Position numbers and translations under genes: made by a program. Below the pieces are notes generated by a model. The model had not been told where the DNA came from. It did not search any database and saw only the letters and a list, made by a program, of their open reading frames with translations. A stretch of 64,000 nucleotides of DNA, taken from the NCBI RefSeq assembly GCF_009828105.1, contig NZ_WTYQ01000001.1:806001-870000 (forward strand). The letters are read 5' to 3'. This document shows, one piece after another, positions 17,535-26,476 of this stretch. The stretch comes from Altericroceibacterium indicum. GTDB taxonomy: Bacteria; Pseudomonadota; Alphaproteobacteria; Sphingomonadales; Sphingomonadaceae. How positions within the stretch are numbered: the stretch's first letter is position 1; each line of letters starts with the position of its first letter.

Positions 17535-17588
17535 CTGTTACCCTCCGTGCTAGGCGCGCAATCCCTGCGAACAGAACGATAGCACAAT

Positions 17589-18818
17589 ATGACCTACACA
17601 TCTGATCTTCTTCGCCTCCTCGATGAACGGGGCTACATTCATCAGCTCACCGACGCCGAGGGCCTTGATAAGCTGGCGGCCAAGCAGATCGTTCCCGGTT
17701 ATATCGGCTTCGATCCAACAGCGCCCTCACTGCATGTTGGCTCGATGGTACAGATCATGCTGCTGCGCCGTTTGCAGCAAGCTGGCCATAAACCTATCGT
17801 GGTAATGGGCGGCGGCACCGGCAAGATTGGTGATCCAAGCTTCAAGGATGATGCGCGCAAGCTCCTCACAACTGAAGTTATCGCGGAAAATGTCGCCTCG
17901 ATTCGTAAAGTGTTTGAGCGTTTCCTCACCTTTGGTGATGGCCCGACTGATGCCATCATGGTTGACAATGCCGATTGGCTCGACAGTCTCGAATATATCC
18001 CTTTCCTGCGTGAAGTGGGCCAGCATTTCTCGATCAATCGGATGCTCAGCTTCGATTCCGTAAAGCAGCGCCTTGACCGCGAACAATCACTGTCCTTCCT
18101 CGAATTCAACTACATGATCCTGCAGGCTTACGATTTCCGTGAGCTGTCCCAGCGTTACGGTTGCCGCCTGCAAATGGGCGGATCTGACCAATGGGGAAAT
18201 ATCGTCAACGGGATCGAGCTGTCCCGCCGGATGGATGGCACTGAAGTCTTTGGCGTCACCACGCCCCTCCTCACCACTGCTGATGGCGCGAAGATGGGCA
18301 AAACCCTCAATGGCGCTGTCTGGTTGAATGAGGAACAATTGCCAGCCTATGATTTCTGGCAATATTGGCGCAATGTCGATGATCGTGACGTGGGCAAGTT
18401 CCTGCGCCTGTTCACCGATCTTTCGCTCGATGAAATTGCCCACCTCGAAGCGCTTGAAGGCAATGCCATCAATGATGCCAAGGTGGTTTTGGCCAATGAG
18501 GTGACAGCGCTTGTTCGGGGGCGTGAGGCAGCACAACAGGCTGAAAAGACTGCCGCTGCCACCTTCGCTGGTGGCGGCTTGGGCGACGACCTTCCTGTGA
18601 TCGAAGTAACCAGTGAAGGCATTCGCCTCGGTGCTGCCTGCACCGCCATCGGCTTCACAGCATCGAATGGCGAAGCCAAGCGCAAGATTGGCGAAGGTGC
18701 AGTGAAATTGGGTGATGACGTTCAGTCCGACCCGGGGGCTCTGATCACCGGCCCGGCCGGAACAGATGTTAAGCTCAGCTTAGGCAAGAAAAAGCACGGA
18801 ATTGTGCGCTTCATCTAA
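17589..18818 (+). CDS. tyrS: Tyrosyl-tRNA synthetase
   Basis: A 409-residue class I aminoacyl-tRNA synthetase charging tRNA-Tyr. Visible: [13 protein letters not shown] (the HIGH-type site), [11 protein letters not shown], the tyrosine pocket MILQAYDF with [10 protein letters not shown], and the KMSKS-type loop DGAKMGKT. The C-terminal S4-like RNA-binding domain covers about residues 345-409 ([14 protein letters not shown]). Starts 54 bases from the divergent DOMON-like gene. Length is normal. Confidence 0.97.
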   Translation: MTYTSDLLRLLDERGYIHQLTDAEGLDKLAAKQIVPGYIGFDPTAPSLHVGSMVQIMLLRRLQQAGHKPIVVMGGGTGKIGDPSFKDDARKLLTTEVIAENVASIRKVFERFLTFGDGPTDAIMVDNADWLDSLEYIPFLREVGQHFSINRMLSFDSVKQRLDREQSLSFLEFNYMILQAYDFRELSQRYGCRLQMGGSDQWGNIVNGIELSRRMDGTEVFGVTTPLLTTADGAKMGKTLNGAVWLNEEQLPAYDFWQYWRNVDDRDVGKFLRLFTDLSLDEIAHLEALEGNAINDAKVVLANEVTALVRGREAAQQAEKTAAATFAGGGLGDDLPVIEVTSEGIRLGAACTAIGFTASNGEAKRKIGEGAVKLGDDVQSDPGALITGPAGTDVKLSLGKKKHGIVRFI

Positions 18819-18833
18819 GATATTTGCAAAGCG

Positions 18834-18899
18834 TTAACCTTTTATCCAACTTTACATGCAAATCACTCTCAACGTGATCATGTAAAGTTGGAGGGTTAA
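18834..18899 (+). promoter_or_regulatory. Long inverted repeat in the leader of the PilZ gene
   Basis: A perfect 13-bp inverted repeat (CCAACTTTACATG at 18846-18858 and CATGTAAAGTTGG at 18879-18891) encloses a second 5-bp repeat (ATCAC 18862-18866, GTGAT 18874-18878). A third outer pair, TTAACC (18834-18839) and GGTTAA (18894-18899), extends the dyad. There is no T-run after it, so a simple tyrS terminator is unlikely. The right arm overlaps the GGAGGG that is the probable ribosome site of the PilZ gene at 18905, so as RNA the structure could control translation; as DNA it could be an operator. Confidence 0.6.
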
Positions 18900-18904
18900 G
18901 GCGA

Positions 18905-19246
18905 ATGCCTTATCGTGCACAATTGTCAGTGCCTGAATTAAGACGATCTGCAAGGCACCCTGTCGATTATCAGGTGAAAGCCGAACATGCTGTGCATGGC
19001 GACATCACGCTCCACCTCGCCAATATTTCTGTAAACGGTTTTATGATCGATCAATCGCCGGGTTTCTCGCGCGGTGAACGGTTGATCGTGCGCCTGCCAA
19101 CCATAGGCCGGATCGAAGGCTATTGCATGTGGACAACGGGCGATCGTGCGGGTTTCCAGTTTGAACGGATCATTCGCCCGGATCACTTTGAAGAAATGAT
19201 CCTCGCTATTAAGCCAAACACTCGGTTGCTGCGTAAGCGGCAATAA
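18905..19246 (+). CDS. PilZ-domain protein (c-di-GMP receptor type)
   Basis: A 113-residue single-domain PilZ protein. Residues 14-18 give the RRSAR motif (RxxxR, the c-di-GMP-clamping arginines) and NISVNG near 41 gives the D/NxSxxG motif, both needed for ligand binding in the family. It has no signal peptide and no other domain, so it would act as a cytoplasmic adaptor. Its target is unknown. It is preceded by an unusual long inverted repeat that overlaps its ribosome site, and it is followed by an MFS gene. Confidence 0.85.
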   Translation: MPYRAQLSVPELRRSARHPVDYQVKAEHAVHGDITLHLANISVNGFMIDQSPGFSRGERLIVRLPTIGRIEGYCMWTTGDRAGFQFERIIRPDHFEEMILAIKPNTRLLRKRQ

Positions 19247-19325
19247 TCCCTCGCCGGAATTACTCTTCACGCACCCCAAGCTCTAATTGCTTGGCAAGCG
19301 AGATGAGCTTTGCCATTGCGCTTGG

Positions 19326-20606
19326 GTGAAAGAAATAAGCTCCCCCCTTCAGATCCGCGATTATCGCTTCTTCTGGCTTGCCCGACTTTTAGCCGTTTCT
19401 GCCACCGTTTCGATGGTCGTTCTCATTGGCTATCAAGCCTATGACATCGCACGCGCCGATTACGGTATGGCGCGGAGTGAAGCGGCTTTCATACTGGGGC
19501 TACTGGGGGTCGCGCAATTTGTCCCGATGATGCTGTTCACGCCGGTGGCCGGATGGGCCGCAGACCGGTTTGACCGACGCCGGGTGGCCGCCGCCGCCAA
19601 TCTCATTGATTGCGTCATCGCCGGAACGCTCGCTTATCTCACCTGGCAACATATGGTGGATCTGCCGCTCATCTTTACACTGGCTGCAGCCCATGGCGCA
19701 GCGCGCGTTTTTCTCGGACCAGCACAGAGCGCCATTGCCCCGAACATCGTACCACCTACCTTATTGCCCAAGGCCATCGCGCTGGGGTCCATCGCCTTCA
19801 CAATAGGAACGGTATTCGGGCCTGCTGCAGGCGGCTTCCTCTATGATGTCGAACCTGAGCTTCCTTACCTTGCCTCATCCGTGCTGATCCTTTGCTCAGC
19901 CCTGTTAATTTCGCTCATCAAGCCCATTCGGGCAAAACAGTCTGAACAGCGCGTCCATCCAATCCGGCAAATGATTGATGGCGGTAAATTCGTCTGGAAT
20001 GACCGTTTTCTGCTCGGCTGTATCTCGCTTGATCTGTTTGCCGTGTTGCTTGGCGGGGCGACAGCGATGCTGCCGGTGTTCGCCCGCGACATTCTCGAAG
20101 TAGGTCCGCAAGGGCTTGGCCTTATGCGTGGGGCCCCTGCTGCTGGTGCCGGGTTGGTTGCCCTGCTCTTCTCCATCAAGCCGATAGAGACAAATGTCGG
20201 TACAAAGATGCTGTGGGGTGTCGCCTTCTTCGGCATTGCCACGGTCGGTTTCGGACTGTCGCGCGACTTGATGATGTCGCTGGGTTTTCTGGCTTTGCTA
20301 GGCGCGGCTGACATGGTTTCGGTCTTTATCCGCAGTTCTCTGGTTCAGCTCAACACGCCGGATGAGATGCGCGGTCGGGTGTCTTCCATCTCTGGTCTGG
20401 CTATTTCAGCCTCCAATGAACTGGGTGAAATGCAGTCTGGCCTGGCAGCAGCACTGATTGGCGCAACCGGGGCGGTTGTTCTGGGCGGTGCGGGTGCCAT
20501 ATTCATTACTGTAGTATGGGCGTATATTTTCCCCGAAATCCGTCGGGCGAAAACCTTCGCGCCGCAATATCGAGTTAAAGGGAAGGAACCCCAGCATGAA
20601 AGCTGA
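19326..20606 (+). CDS. MFS transporter (EntS/MFS_3-like)
   Basis: A 427-residue, roughly 12-helix major facilitator of the MFS_3 group, which includes the enterobactin exporter EntS. The GTG at 19326 gives [21 protein letters not shown], the typical start; the in-frame TTG at 19287 is an alternative. Helix 2-3 loop carries [14 protein letters not shown], the MFS motif [18 protein letters not shown] between helices 10 and 11 is the family signature. Substrate unknown; there are no siderophore genes alongside. The gene overlaps cysK by 11 bases and is probably co-transcribed with it. Confidence 0.82.
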   Translation: MKEISSPLQIRDYRFFWLARLLAVSATVSMVVLIGYQAYDIARADYGMARSEAAFILGLLGVAQFVPMMLFTPVAGWAADRFDRRRVAAAANLIDCVIAGTLAYLTWQHMVDLPLIFTLAAAHGAARVFLGPAQSAIAPNIVPPTLLPKAIALGSIAFTIGTVFGPAAGGFLYDVEPELPYLASSVLILCSALLISLIKPIRAKQSEQRVHPIRQMIDGGKFVWNDRFLLGCISLDLFAVLLGGATAMLPVFARDILEVGPQGLGLMRGAPAAGAGLVALLFSIKPIETNVGTKMLWGVAFFGIATVGFGLSRDLMMSLGFLALLGAADMVSVFIRSSLVQLNTPDEMRGRVSSISGLAISASNELGEMQSGLAAALIGATGAVVLGGAGAIFITVVWAYIFPEIRRAKTFAPQYRVKGKEPQHES

Positions 20607-21516
20607 CAATGTTCTGGCAACCATCGGCAACACGCCGCATATCCGCCTCTCCCGTCTGTTCCCCGACCATGAAGTCTGGGTAAAGTCAGAGCGTGCTAAC
20701 CCCGGCGGTTCGATCAAGGACCGCATCGCGCTTGCCATGGTGGAAGCAGCTGAGCAATCCGGTGATCTGAAACCCGGTGGCCACATCATCGAACCTACCA
20801 GCGGCAATACCGGTGTTGGGCTCGCCATGGTGGCCGCTGTGAAGGGCTACAAGCTGACACTGGTCATGCCCGAAAGCATGTCGCTGGAACGCCGCCGCCT
20901 GATGCTGGCCTATGGTGCCAGCTTTGACCTGACCCCTAAGGAAAAGGGTATGAAGGGCGCGATTGAGCGCGCACGTGAGCTGGTCGAGCAGACCCCCGGT
21001 TCATGGATGCCGCAGCAATTCGATAATCCGGCCAATGTGGCGATCCACACCCGCACAACCGCGCAGGAAATTCTCAAGGACTTCGCTGATACGCCAATTG
21101 ATCTGATGATTACAGGTGTTGGCACAGGTGGACACCTGACCGGCTGTGCGGAAGCGCTGAAAAAGTCATGGCCTGACATGAAAGCCTATGCGGTTGAACC
21201 GGTCCTTTCTCCGGTGATTTCTGGCGGCCAGCCCGGCCCGCATCCCATTCAAGGGATTGGTGCAGGCTTTATTCCTGAAAACCTCCATACCAAATCCATC
21301 GACGGTGCCATTCAGGTAGACGGTGACGCAGCCAAGGAAATGGCTTTGCGCTGTGCACGTGAAGAAGGCTTGCTGGTCGGCATTAGCTCCGGTGCAACAT
21401 TGGCAGCCATTGCCAAGAAGCTTCCGGAACTCGACGCCGGAACCCGCGTGATGGGCTTCAATTACGATACGGGCGAACGTTACCTGTCAGTCCCGGATTT
21501 CCTGCCCAATGAATGA
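20596..21516 (+). CDS. cysK: Cysteine synthase A
   Basis: A 306-residue PLP enzyme making cysteine from O-acetylserine and sulfide. The PLP lysine lies in NPGGSIKDR (near residue 42), the substrate loop is TSGNTG, the phosphate-binding loop [10 protein letters not shown], and the C-terminal GISSGA and YDTGERYL motifs are present. AAGGAACCCCAGC precedes its ATG. It overlaps the MFS gene upstream and the hydrolase gene downstream (8 bases), so three genes form one transcription unit. Confidence 0.95.
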   Translation: MKADNVLATIGNTPHIRLSRLFPDHEVWVKSERANPGGSIKDRIALAMVEAAEQSGDLKPGGHIIEPTSGNTGVGLAMVAAVKGYKLTLVMPESMSLERRRLMLAYGASFDLTPKEKGMKGAIERARELVEQTPGSWMPQQFDNPANVAIHTRTTAQEILKDFADTPIDLMITGVGTGGHLTGCAEALKKSWPDMKAYAVEPVLSPVISGGQPGPHPIQGIGAGFIPENLHTKSIDGAIQVDGDAAKEMALRCAREEGLLVGISSGATLAAIAKKLPELDAGTRVMGFNYDTGERYLSVPDFLPNE

Positions 21517-22216
21517 CTTGCGCCAAGTCGCTTACCATGATGGTGATGTGGCACTGACTGGTCTTCTGGCATTGCCGGAAGGCCAGCCAAGGGCTGCTGT
21601 GCTGGTTTACCCGACCATCATGAATCCGACGCAATCGGTGCTGAACAAAGCGCACGAACTGGCCAAGGCTGGCTATCTCGCTTTTGTGGCGGACTTCTAC
21701 GGAAAACAACCGGATGATTTTGATCAGGCGAGCGGATTTGCAGGAGAGATACGCAGCACTCCAAGCTCTTATCGCCAAAGGCTGAGAGCTGCTGTTAAAG
21801 CTCTTGTAGGGGTTGAAGAGGCAAAAGGTCTGCCTATCGTAGCCATCGGCTTCTGCATGGGCGGACAGGCTGTGCTGGAGCTAGCGCGTGAAGGTGCGCC
21901 TTTAGAAGCCGTAGTGAGCTTCCACGGGCTGCTCAACACAGAACAACCCGCTGAAAAGGGCACGGTCTCAGCGCGCATTCTGATCTGCCATGGCGATCAG
22001 GACCCGCTCGTCCCTCGCAGCCAGGTGTTGTCATTTTGGGAAGAGATGGATCAGGCTGGTGCGAACTGGCATTTTCACTCTTATTCCGGGGTGAAGCACG
22101 GTTTCACCAATTCCGGCACCGCCAGTAACCCTGCTGTGGGATATGATGCCAGCGCTGACCGGCAAAGCTGGGCCGCTATGCATTCTCTGTTTGACGAGAT
22201 ATTCGAACAAGATTGA
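21509..22216 (+). CDS. Dienelactone hydrolase family protein
   Basis: A 235-residue alpha/beta hydrolase of the DLH family. The nucleophile is Cys in [12 protein letters not shown], the acid Asp in [10 protein letters not shown] and the base His in [10 protein letters not shown], giving the Cys-Asp-His triad of dienelactone hydrolases. There is no signal peptide. Neighbours are cysK and an acyl-CoA dehydrogenase, not a chlorocatechol pathway, so a general carboxyl-esterase role is more likely than true dienelactone hydrolysis. Translationally coupled to cysK. Confidence 0.87.
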   Translation: MNDLRQVAYHDGDVALTGLLALPEGQPRAAVLVYPTIMNPTQSVLNKAHELAKAGYLAFVADFYGKQPDDFDQASGFAGEIRSTPSSYRQRLRAAVKALVGVEEAKGLPIVAIGFCMGGQAVLELAREGAPLEAVVSFHGLLNTEQPAEKGTVSARILICHGDQDPLVPRSQVLSFWEEMDQAGANWHFHSYSGVKHGFTNSGTASNPAVGYDASADRQSWAAMHSLFDEIFEQD

Positions 22217-22261
22217 TATGGCGTGCGGTGGTCGGTTCAATGCCAACCACCGCACAACATA

Positions 22262-24061
22262 TTATCCCATTATTTCAAAATCTTCCAAGCTGAGTTTCAT
22301 AAGATTTTCAGCTCCGCATTGGGCTTGGCGCTTCAGCATTGGAACTTCTGCCAGCCCGCGCTCAGCATAATGATGCGCGATGGTGAGCTTGGCTTCATAA
22401 AAAGTGCGATCCCCTTCGTCTGCATCAAGCTTGGACTTGGCTGCCTCGGCAATCCGCAGCCACATGAAGCCAACAGATACCACACCCACCAATTGCATGA
22501 AGGCGAAAGAACCAGCCCCCAGATTGTCCGGATGCACGCCTGCATTTTTCACCAGCCATTGCGCTGTTTCCCGAAGGTCACACACCGCTTCAGCCAAGGG
22601 AACCGCAATGAAATCAAGTTCAGCGCTGGCGGCATCGCATTCGCTTTGGATCAGGCTGAAATAGCTTTCTGCAACCTTGCCCTCGTCGCGTGCCAGCTTG
22701 CGACCGGCGAGATCCATCGCCTGAACGCCATTGGCACCTTCATAGATCATCGCCACACGCGCATCGCGCACGCATTGTTCAAGGCCCCATTCGGCTACAT
22801 AACCATGCCCGCCGAGAACCTGTTGCATATTCACTGCGGTCTGAAAGCCGCGATCAGTGCCGAAACCTTTCAGAACTGGCGTCAGGAAACTGACCATCGC
22901 GTCTGCCTTGGCCCGTTCTTCTTCCGTCTCCGCCCCATGGGCTAGGTCAAGCTGAAGTGAACACCACAGAATAAGTGCTCGAAAACCTTCGATAAACCCG
23001 CGTGCGTCCATCAGCATCCGCCGGACATCTGCGTGAACAATAATCGGATCGGCGACAGCAGAACTATCAGCCCGTTCACCCATCGCCCGCCCCTGGCGAC
23101 GATCCAGCGCATAGGCCGCAGCGTTCTGATAGGACAGCACCGCCTGCCCCAACCCCTGATTGCCGCAACTGAGCCGCGCAGCGTTCATCATAATGAACAT
23201 CGCCGCCAGGCCCTTGTTCTCTTCACCCAGCAACCAGCCTTTGGCACTGTCAAAATTCATCAGGCAGGTTGAACTGCCATGAACGCCCATCTTCTCTTCA
23301 ATCGAGCCGCATGTGGCGGGATTGCGTTCCCCCAGCGAGCCATCTGCATTCACAAGGAACTTGGGCACGATAAACAGCGAAATGCCGCGTGAACCTTCCG
23401 GTGCATCCGGTGTCTTGGCGAGGACCAGATGGATAATATTATCCGTCAGATCCTGTTCACCACCCGAAATGAAGATCTTGGTTCCGGTTATGGAAAAGGA
23501 ACCATCCTCTTGCGGAACCGCACGGGTGCGGATCATGCCAAGGTCTGTACCACATTGCGGCTCTGTCAAAGCCATTGTGCCAAGCCATTCACCCGATACC
23601 AAATTGGGCAGATAGGTCGCCTTCTGCGTATCGCTGCCTTTTTCAAGGATCGCAGATACGGCGCCATGGGTCAGACCGGGGAACATATTGAAGGCATGGC
23701 AAGCCGAGTTCATATATTCTTCGACGACTGTCGCGAGAATATGCGGCATTCCCTGCCCGCCAAATTCCTCTGGCAGGGCGAGCGTCCCCCAACCCGATTC
23801 GCAATATTGGGCATAGGCTTCAGGAAAGCCGGTTGGTGTCGTAACGCTGCCATCCGCATGGCGGGTACAGCCCTCCCGGTCGCTAACCGGATTGAGCGGT
23901 GCGATCACCTCTGAACAGAACTTGCCAGCCTCTTCCACGATCGTTTCAATCAGCTCTGCATCAGCCGCAGCAAAAATCGGGAGGTGGCCATATTTTTCGA
24001 GCTGTAGAACATCTTGCAAGATGAAACGCGTATCGGAAGTTGGCGCAGTATATGACGGCAT
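22262..24061 (-). CDS. Acyl-CoA dehydrogenase with extra C-terminal domain (DmdC-like)
   Basis: A 599-residue FAD enzyme longer than classic acyl-CoA dehydrogenases. FAD and substrate motifs are visible: MALTEPQCGTDLG, ITGTKIFISGGE, GSIEEKMGVHGSST, QQVLGGHGYVAEWGLEQ and IYEGANGVQAMDLAGR, where the Glu is the likely catalytic base. Residues 470-599 form the extra C-terminal helical domain of the DmdC/long-chain branch. Substrate could be a fatty acyl-CoA or methylmercaptopropionyl-CoA; context does not decide. An AGAGGAACAAA ribosome site precedes the ATG. It converges on the DLH gene with 45 bases between. Confidence 0.9.
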   Translation of the reverse strand: MPSYTAPTSDTRFILQDVLQLEKYGHLPIFAAADAELIETIVEEAGKFCSEVIAPLNPVSDREGCTRHADGSVTTPTGFPEAYAQYCESGWGTLALPEEFGGQGMPHILATVVEEYMNSACHAFNMFPGLTHGAVSAILEKGSDTQKATYLPNLVSGEWLGTMALTEPQCGTDLGMIRTRAVPQEDGSFSITGTKIFISGGEQDLTDNIIHLVLAKTPDAPEGSRGISLFIVPKFLVNADGSLGERNPATCGSIEEKMGVHGSSTCLMNFDSAKGWLLGEENKGLAAMFIMMNAARLSCGNQGLGQAVLSYQNAAAYALDRRQGRAMGERADSSAVADPIIVHADVRRMLMDARGFIEGFRALILWCSLQLDLAHGAETEEERAKADAMVSFLTPVLKGFGTDRGFQTAVNMQQVLGGHGYVAEWGLEQCVRDARVAMIYEGANGVQAMDLAGRKLARDEGKVAESYFSLIQSECDAASAELDFIAVPLAEAVCDLRETAQWLVKNAGVHPDNLGAGSFAFMQLVGVVSVGFMWLRIAEAAKSKLDADEGDRTFYEAKLTIAHHYAERGLAEVPMLKRQAQCGAENLMKLSLEDFEIMG

Positions 24062-24087
24062 TTTGTTCCTCTGAGTTGGTATCGGGT

Positions 24088-24420
24088 CTATTCGCCCGCC
24101 GGGTGCAAGCCATTCTCATCGAGCGAGCGATAAAAACAGCTGGTCGCTCCTGTGTGGCAGGTTGGGCCCTTTGGCAGCGCTTTCAGCACAATCGCATCCT
24201 GGTCGCAATCGACCAAAATGTCCTGCACCTCCAGCACATGGCCAGAACTTTCACCTTTCATCCATAAGCGGCCTCGGCTGCGAGAATGGAAATGGGCGAA
24301 ACCTGTTTGCCGGGTCTTTTCCAGAGCTTCCCGGTCCATGAAAGCAACCATCAGAATTTGCATGGTTTGCGCATGTTGCACCACTGCACTGAGCAGCCCG
24401 GAATCGTCGAACTTGGGCAT
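24088..24420 (-). CDS. hisI: Phosphoribosyl-AMP cyclohydrolase
   Basis: A 110-residue HisI, the third step in histidine synthesis. Family residues are present: SRSRGRLWMKGESSGH, the metal-binding DCDQDAI and the zinc site CHTGATSCFY. The ATG at 24420 gives a normal-length protein beginning MPKFDDSGLL. An in-frame ATG at 24570 has a better AGGAAG ribosome site but would add 50 residues that I cannot relate to the family, so it is listed only as an alternative. HisE is not fused. The gene is alone, far from any his operon in the window, and lies 26 bases before the acyl-CoA dehydrogenase start on the same strand. Confidence 0.9.
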   Translation of the reverse strand: MPKFDDSGLLSAVVQHAQTMQILMVAFMDREALEKTRQTGFAHFHSRSRGRLWMKGESSGHVLEVQDILVDCDQDAIVLKALPKGPTCHTGATSCFYRSLDENGLHPAGE

Positions 24421-24685
24421 GAAGGCCCGTCCCTGTTCCCTGTCTGCAACATCACTCTGATTGTTGGAAATCGTTCTATCCTTTCCTGAAATATGCCGAC
24501 GGAAGGTCCATGGCTTCGATTGTTGCACGATAACCACAGATTGAGGGCAAAATCCAACCACTCTCGTCATGGCTCTTCCTAAAGACCCGTTTCAATGGAA
24601 TGAAGAGGTCGTGGCTCTGGGGAGGGCCGCTAAAACCAAACCAAGGCGCATCAGCATGCGTGCCAAGGTTATGGGGGGTAAGTAA

Positions 24686-24816
24686 GGTTGTTTCCACGAT
24701 GAAACAGCCACGAACATGAGGGTTGGGCCGTGTCGCTGGGGGGTGACACATTTGGTCGTCGAGACTGGCCTGTTAAATCGTCACGCGAACGCCCGGAGCT
24801 TGTCTCCGGGCGTTTT
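24686..24816 (+). ncRNA. Candidate small RNA ending at an intrinsic terminator
   Basis: Two hairpins followed by a 9-bp GC-rich stem and T-run, with no coding gene upstream on this strand. The 5' end is unknown and no clear promoter was identified. It resembles no RNA family that I can name (checked by eye for SRP RNA, 6S, tmRNA and suhB-type). Confidence 0.3.
24790..24816 (+). terminator. Intrinsic terminator on the plus strand
   Basis: CGCCCGGAG (24790-24798) pairs with CTCCGGGCG (24804-24812) around a 5-base loop, followed by TTTT. The T-run exists only on the plus strand, so it does not serve comF or hisI, which are both on the minus strand. Confidence 0.8.
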
Positions 24817-24832
24817 GCTATGAGAAACCCAC

Positions 24833-25579
24833 TCAATAATTCAGCGCTTCATCCAGCACCCTTGCGAAACATACGATTCTCACCTTTTCGGCACCTGCTC
24901 GCTTGAGCACAGACACACAGGCATGAGTGGTTGCACCACTGGTCATCACATCATCCACGAGAATGATTTGCGCGCCCTTGATCTGATCGCCGCGACGATG
25001 ATTGATGCGAATGGCACCAGATAGCGCTCTGGCGCGGGCCTTTTTGCCTAAACCGCCGAGAATCGGTGTCTGCCGATGGCGTTCCAGCCCATCCACACAG
25101 AGTTGGTAATTCCGTGCCTTGGCAATGGCGCGCGCCAGCAATGCTGACTGGTTGAAACCTCGCCGCCAAATTCGCCAGCGGTGGAGGGGCACAGGCATCA
25201 CCAGCCATTCACCCTCCAATTCAGGCAATCGCGCCAGCATGAGCTTGGAGAGCATGTCGGCAAGCGCAATCCTGCGGCCATGCTTGTAAGACAGCACAAG
25301 GCGGCGCGAAGCGTCATTATACAGTGTAGCGGCGGCAATTCCGTCATGCTTGGGCGGATTGGCTATACAGGGCGCGCATAGAGCATCTTCCAACCCACTC
25401 TCAGGGGGAAATGGCCTCTGACACGCGGTACAGGCAGGCGAGCCAGGAATAACCAGCTCTGACCAGCATTTGGCGCAAAGCCCCTTCTGCGCGGCCATTC
25501 CTTCGCCGCACAAGGGGCAGCGTGGAGGATAAATGAGGTCCACCAAGGGAGAGAGCGCTTCACCGATCATGCCTGCCAT
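24833..25579 (-). CDS. comF: ComF family phosphoribosyltransferase-like protein
   Basis: A 248-residue double zinc-ribbon plus phosphoribosyltransferase-fold protein. N-terminal zinc ligands are in RCPLCG, CAKC, CTAC and CAPC (residues 20-80); the PRPP-type loop IILVDDVMTSGATTHAC is at the C-terminus. ComF homologs take part in DNA uptake or recombination in competent bacteria but are widespread in species not known to be competent. The start is ATG 25579 or 25570; both lack a strong ribosome site. An upstream extension in the frame would enter the divergent methyltransferase gene and is rejected. Confidence 0.88.
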   Translation of the reverse strand: MAGMIGEALSPLVDLIYPPRCPLCGEGMAAQKGLCAKCWSELVIPGSPACTACQRPFPPESGLEDALCAPCIANPPKHDGIAAATLYNDASRRLVLSYKHGRRIALADMLSKLMLARLPELEGEWLVMPVPLHRWRIWRRGFNQSALLARAIAKARNYQLCVDGLERHRQTPILGGLGKKARARALSGAIRINHRRGDQIKGAQIILVDDVMTSGATTHACVSVLKRAGAEKVRIVCFARVLDEALNY

Positions 25580-25645
25580 GCTGCATCCAGCGCCCACAAC
25601 AGGCAAGCTGTTGCGAAATTTTGCAGCACAAGGCAGGGGCTGAAC

Positions 25646-26440
25646 ATGGCTAACCAATCCCCTCCCCGTATCTTCTCCGCCAAGCGCCGTTGCGCCATTC
25701 GCTTTCGCGCCCATGCGCTGCAAAAACAGCCTGACGCCGCACGATTTCTGCTCGATGACCGGGTTGAAGATGTGTTGGAGCGCCTCGCTTTTCTAAGGCA
25801 TGAGCCAGCAACCGCGCTGATCATCGGGGATTTGACCGGCAAACTGGCCAGCGAACTCATCAGGAGAGGATGCGCCGTCACCTCAGCCGACCCGGCAGCT
25901 CTGCCCGGTGTGTTGGCGTTGGATGAAGAGCAGCCCTACCCCGTCAGCGGGTTCGACCTTATTGTGAGCCTGGGAACACTGGATACGGTGAATGACCTGC
26001 CCGGTGCGCTGATCCATATCCGGGAAGCGTTGGCGGACAATGGGCTCGCCATTGCGAGCTTCTCAGGCGCTGGCAGCTTGCAGAGCCTGAGGCAAATCAT
26101 GTTGCAAGGTGATGGTGAACGCCCGGCAGCACGGATGCATCCGATGGTGGATGTCCGTTCCGCAGCGCAGTTGCTGCAGCGGGCTAATTGGGCAAGCCCG
26201 GTGGTAGACACGCATTCGCTCTCAGTGCGTTACCGTTCGCTCGATACACTGGTTCAAGATGTTCGCGCCCAAGGGCTAAGCAGTGCGCTTGCCTCAATTG
26301 CCCCCATGATGTCGCGGGACGGACTGGAACACGCACGCAAGGCCTTTGCCGATTCCGCGGATGCAGAAGGTCGCGTCCTCGAAACATTCGAGATACTGAC
26401 TTTAAGTGGCTGGAAACCAAAAGGCGGATGGTTGCAGTGA
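25646..26440 (+). CDS. SAM-methyltransferase-fold protein, NDUFAF5-like
   Basis: A 264-residue protein of the BioC/NDUFAF5 type, which in alphaproteobacteria lies beside comF. The N-terminus RIFSAKRRCAIRFRAHAL and the FLLDDRVEDVLERL segment are typical. Motif I reads LIIGDLTGKLA instead of a Gly-rich GxGxG loop, so SAM binding may be weak or absent. The FDLIVSLGTLDTVNDLPGALIHI segment is the usual motif II-III region. Mitochondrial NDUFAF5 hydroxylates an arginine in complex I; such a role here is inference. Followed convergently by ppdK. Confidence 0.75.
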   Translation: MANQSPPRIFSAKRRCAIRFRAHALQKQPDAARFLLDDRVEDVLERLAFLRHEPATALIIGDLTGKLASELIRRGCAVTSADPAALPGVLALDEEQPYPVSGFDLIVSLGTLDTVNDLPGALIHIREALADNGLAIASFSGAGSLQSLRQIMLQGDGERPAARMHPMVDVRSAAQLLQRANWASPVVDTHSLSVRYRSLDTLVQDVRAQGLSSALASIAPMMSRDGLEHARKAFADSADAEGRVLETFEILTLSGWKPKGGWLQ

Positions 26441-26476
26441 AACAACCACCCGCCTGCTTAGTCTAGTCCAATCCGC

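Larger units (their letters stand above)
24421..24832. other. Intergenic region with possible short ORF and structured transcript
   Basis: No gene is certain here. On the plus strand a 38-codon ORF (24569-24685, beginning MALPKDPFQW) has no ribosome site. Next come a 9-bp hairpin (24686-24694 with 24701-24709), a GTGTC/GACAC hairpin (24730-24749) and a strong plus-strand terminator at 24790-24816. On the minus strand the first 150 bases would be the N-terminal extension of hisI if its upstream ATG were used. The plus-strand terminator has no plus-strand gene in front of it, which points to a small RNA. Confidence 0.5.

Noticed and set aside
24421-24570. N-terminal extension of HisI from the ATG at 24570
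   Set aside because: Has a decent ribosome site but adds 50 residues unlike the family; kept only as an alternative start.
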